Shown here: positions 12,877-13,553 of the stretch, one piece after another | How the letters are laid out: the number at the start of each line of letters is the position of its first letter | Position numbering within the stretch: the first letter of the stretch is position 1 | NCBI GenBank assembly: GCA_964370435.1 | Contig: CAYJJG010000028.1 | Location: 1-13,553, forward strand | Length of the DNA stretch: 13,553 nt | Source: CALVGQ01 sp964370435 | GTDB lineage: Bacteria > Bacillota_I > Bacilli_A > Erysipelotrichales > Erysipelotrichaceae | Direction of reading: 5' to 3' | Notes under the pieces: model-generated | What the model was told of the DNA's origin: nothing | The model's input: only the letters and a program-made list of their open reading frames with translations | The model's database searches: none | Translations under genes and position numbers: made by a program

Positions 12877-13553
12877 TTATGACAGCTTAACAATCATTAC
12901 TCCATCCACTAGCTCAATATAACCCTCGTATGGAAATGAAGGCATAGCACTTGCATACTGTTTTAACTTGTCATTAGGATAAAGAAGCACAATAGGATAA
13001 GCTAGCACATTGTCAAAATACGATTGATAGGAATAAGTAATTCCAAAATTAGTTGTACCTAAACCCCAGACTTCGTTGAAGCCGTTTTGCGGTCTTGATA
13101 TTACTGAATAATTTAATTCTCCAATAAGCACTACTGGAGTAACACCTACCACATAGCCATCTACTTGTTCCATGCGATCAATAACTCGATTCATAGATAT
13201 CATAGTAATGTCATAAATCATTGTTTTTCGTAAATATAGTTGATTCGAATAAATAATATTATTAAAGATAATCAGTACTAAACCTAGTTGTACAAGCATT
13301 TTCAAATTTATTTTATAAATCTGAGGCAATTCATAATCCATTAATACTATGATTAAAATATAGAATAAAGATAACGCATAGATCATTAATGAATGATATA
13401 TGCTATTAGAAATAAAATAAACGCAGTTTAATGCGAAAGGAAATAAAACTAATAAGCACAGTAATAAGACTTTATTTTGCATAGAACATCGTTTCTGTTT
13501 AGTAATACGATAAAGTTGTATTATTGTAGTAACCATCAAAAAAGCATTAATTG
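12877..13553 (-). CDS. GtrII-like membrane glucosyltransferase, C-terminal part (5' end outside window)
   Basis: Only the last 224 residues are present; the frame is open to the window edge (INAFLMVTT...), so an ATG at 13536 is internal, not a start. Three hydrophobic segments lie at roughly 28-47, 53-71 and 86-102. A soluble C-terminal domain starts near 109 and probably faces outside. It carries MNRVIDRMEQVDGYVVG, then LLYPNDKLKQYASAMPSFPY and the ending VDGVMIVKLS. This pattern (vDRieq...G, then MPsfP.eG, then dGVmVVKLS) fits the C-terminus of Glucos_trans_II/GtrII-type proteins, which transfer glucose from undecaprenyl-phosphate-glucose to a surface polymer. It lies directly upstream of the GtrB-like gene, a pairing expected for a Gtr system. 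A GtrA flippase, if present, would be outside the window. Confidence 0.78.
   Translation of the reverse strand, partial: INAFLMVTTIIQLYRITKQKRCSMQNKVLLLCLLVLFPFALNCVYFISNSIYHSLMIYALSLFYILIIVLMDYELPQIYKINLKMLVQLGLVLIIFNNIIYSNQLYLRKTMIYDITMISMNRVIDRMEQVDGYVVGVTPVVLIGELNYSVISRPQNGFNEVWGLGTTNFGITYSYQSYFDNVLAYPIVLLYPNDKLKQYASAMPSFPYEGYIELVDGVMIVKLS

Noticed and set aside
13534..13539. TTG/ATG near the right edge as the start of the GtrII-like gene
   Set aside because: The frame is open to the window edge and the family is much longer, so this is an internal methionine of a gene cut by the window.
1..13553. Absence of TGA stop codons as evidence for reassigned TGA
   Set aside because: The complete genes seen all end in TAA or TAG, but none contains an in-frame TGA and tryptophan is coded by TGG. 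The sample is too small and the standard code fits.
1..13553. tRNA, rRNA, CRISPR array, transposase or phage attachment site
   Set aside because: None was seen on either strand: no cloverleaf-like sequence, no regularly spaced repeats and no transposase or integrase motifs.

Overview
The window is AT-rich, low-GC DNA with strong AGGAGG-type ribosome binding sites, Firmicutes-style extended -10 promoters, lipoprotein and LytR-CpsA-Psr (LCP) wall proteins and no outer-membrane components. This points to a low-GC Gram-positive or a close relative, with Erysipelotrichia/Turicibacter-like or clostridial lineages the best guess. The species cannot be named from the sequence. Every convincing gene lies on the minus strand, so transcription runs from high to low coordinates. 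The theme throughout is the cell surface: sugar donors, membrane glycosyltransferases, wall-polymer attachment and extracytoplasmic group-transfer enzymes.

In transcription order, the window opens inside a GtrII-like membrane glucosyltransferase (12877-13553, 5' end outside). After a short gap with a good promoter come a DPM1/GtrB-like polyprenyl-phosphate glycosyltransferase (11863-12792) and a GT39/PMT-like GT-C glycosyltransferase (10306-11844). These end at a clear terminator (about 10221-10260). Next is a two-gene unit: a signal-anchored protein of unknown family (9507-10172) and a composite LCP protein (7333-9495). The LCP protein has three membrane segments, a solute-binding-like domain, the LCP catalytic domain, a PASTA-like repeat and a Ser/Thr then Pro-rich tail. 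It is followed by a 12-bp perfect hairpin.

The third unit is the most interesting: a membrane-anchored CotH-family kinase (5512-7089), a VTC/triphosphate-tunnel protein (4793-5512) and a DUF4956 membrane protein (4128-4802). The genes overlap by 1 and 10 nt. About 200 nt further on, behind its own promoter, is a lipoprotein of the arylsulfotransferase family (2455-3933). I propose that VTC plus DUF4956 form a bacterial counterpart of the eukaryotic VTC polyphosphate polymerase/translocator, serving an extracytoplasmic CotH kinase. The Ser-rich tail of the neighbouring LCP protein is an attractive but untested substrate.

From 1457 to 2454 the sequence is very AT-rich and mostly lacks genes. 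It holds a possible 57-residue single-pass membrane peptide (1661-1834) with a terminator, a pair of identical palindromes 100 bp apart, and short open fragments that may be remains of a decayed gene. The left end carries rmlA (glucose-1-phosphate thymidylyltransferase, 563-1456) and, 2 nt after it, the N-terminal 186 residues of an extended-SDR sugar epimerase that runs off the window.
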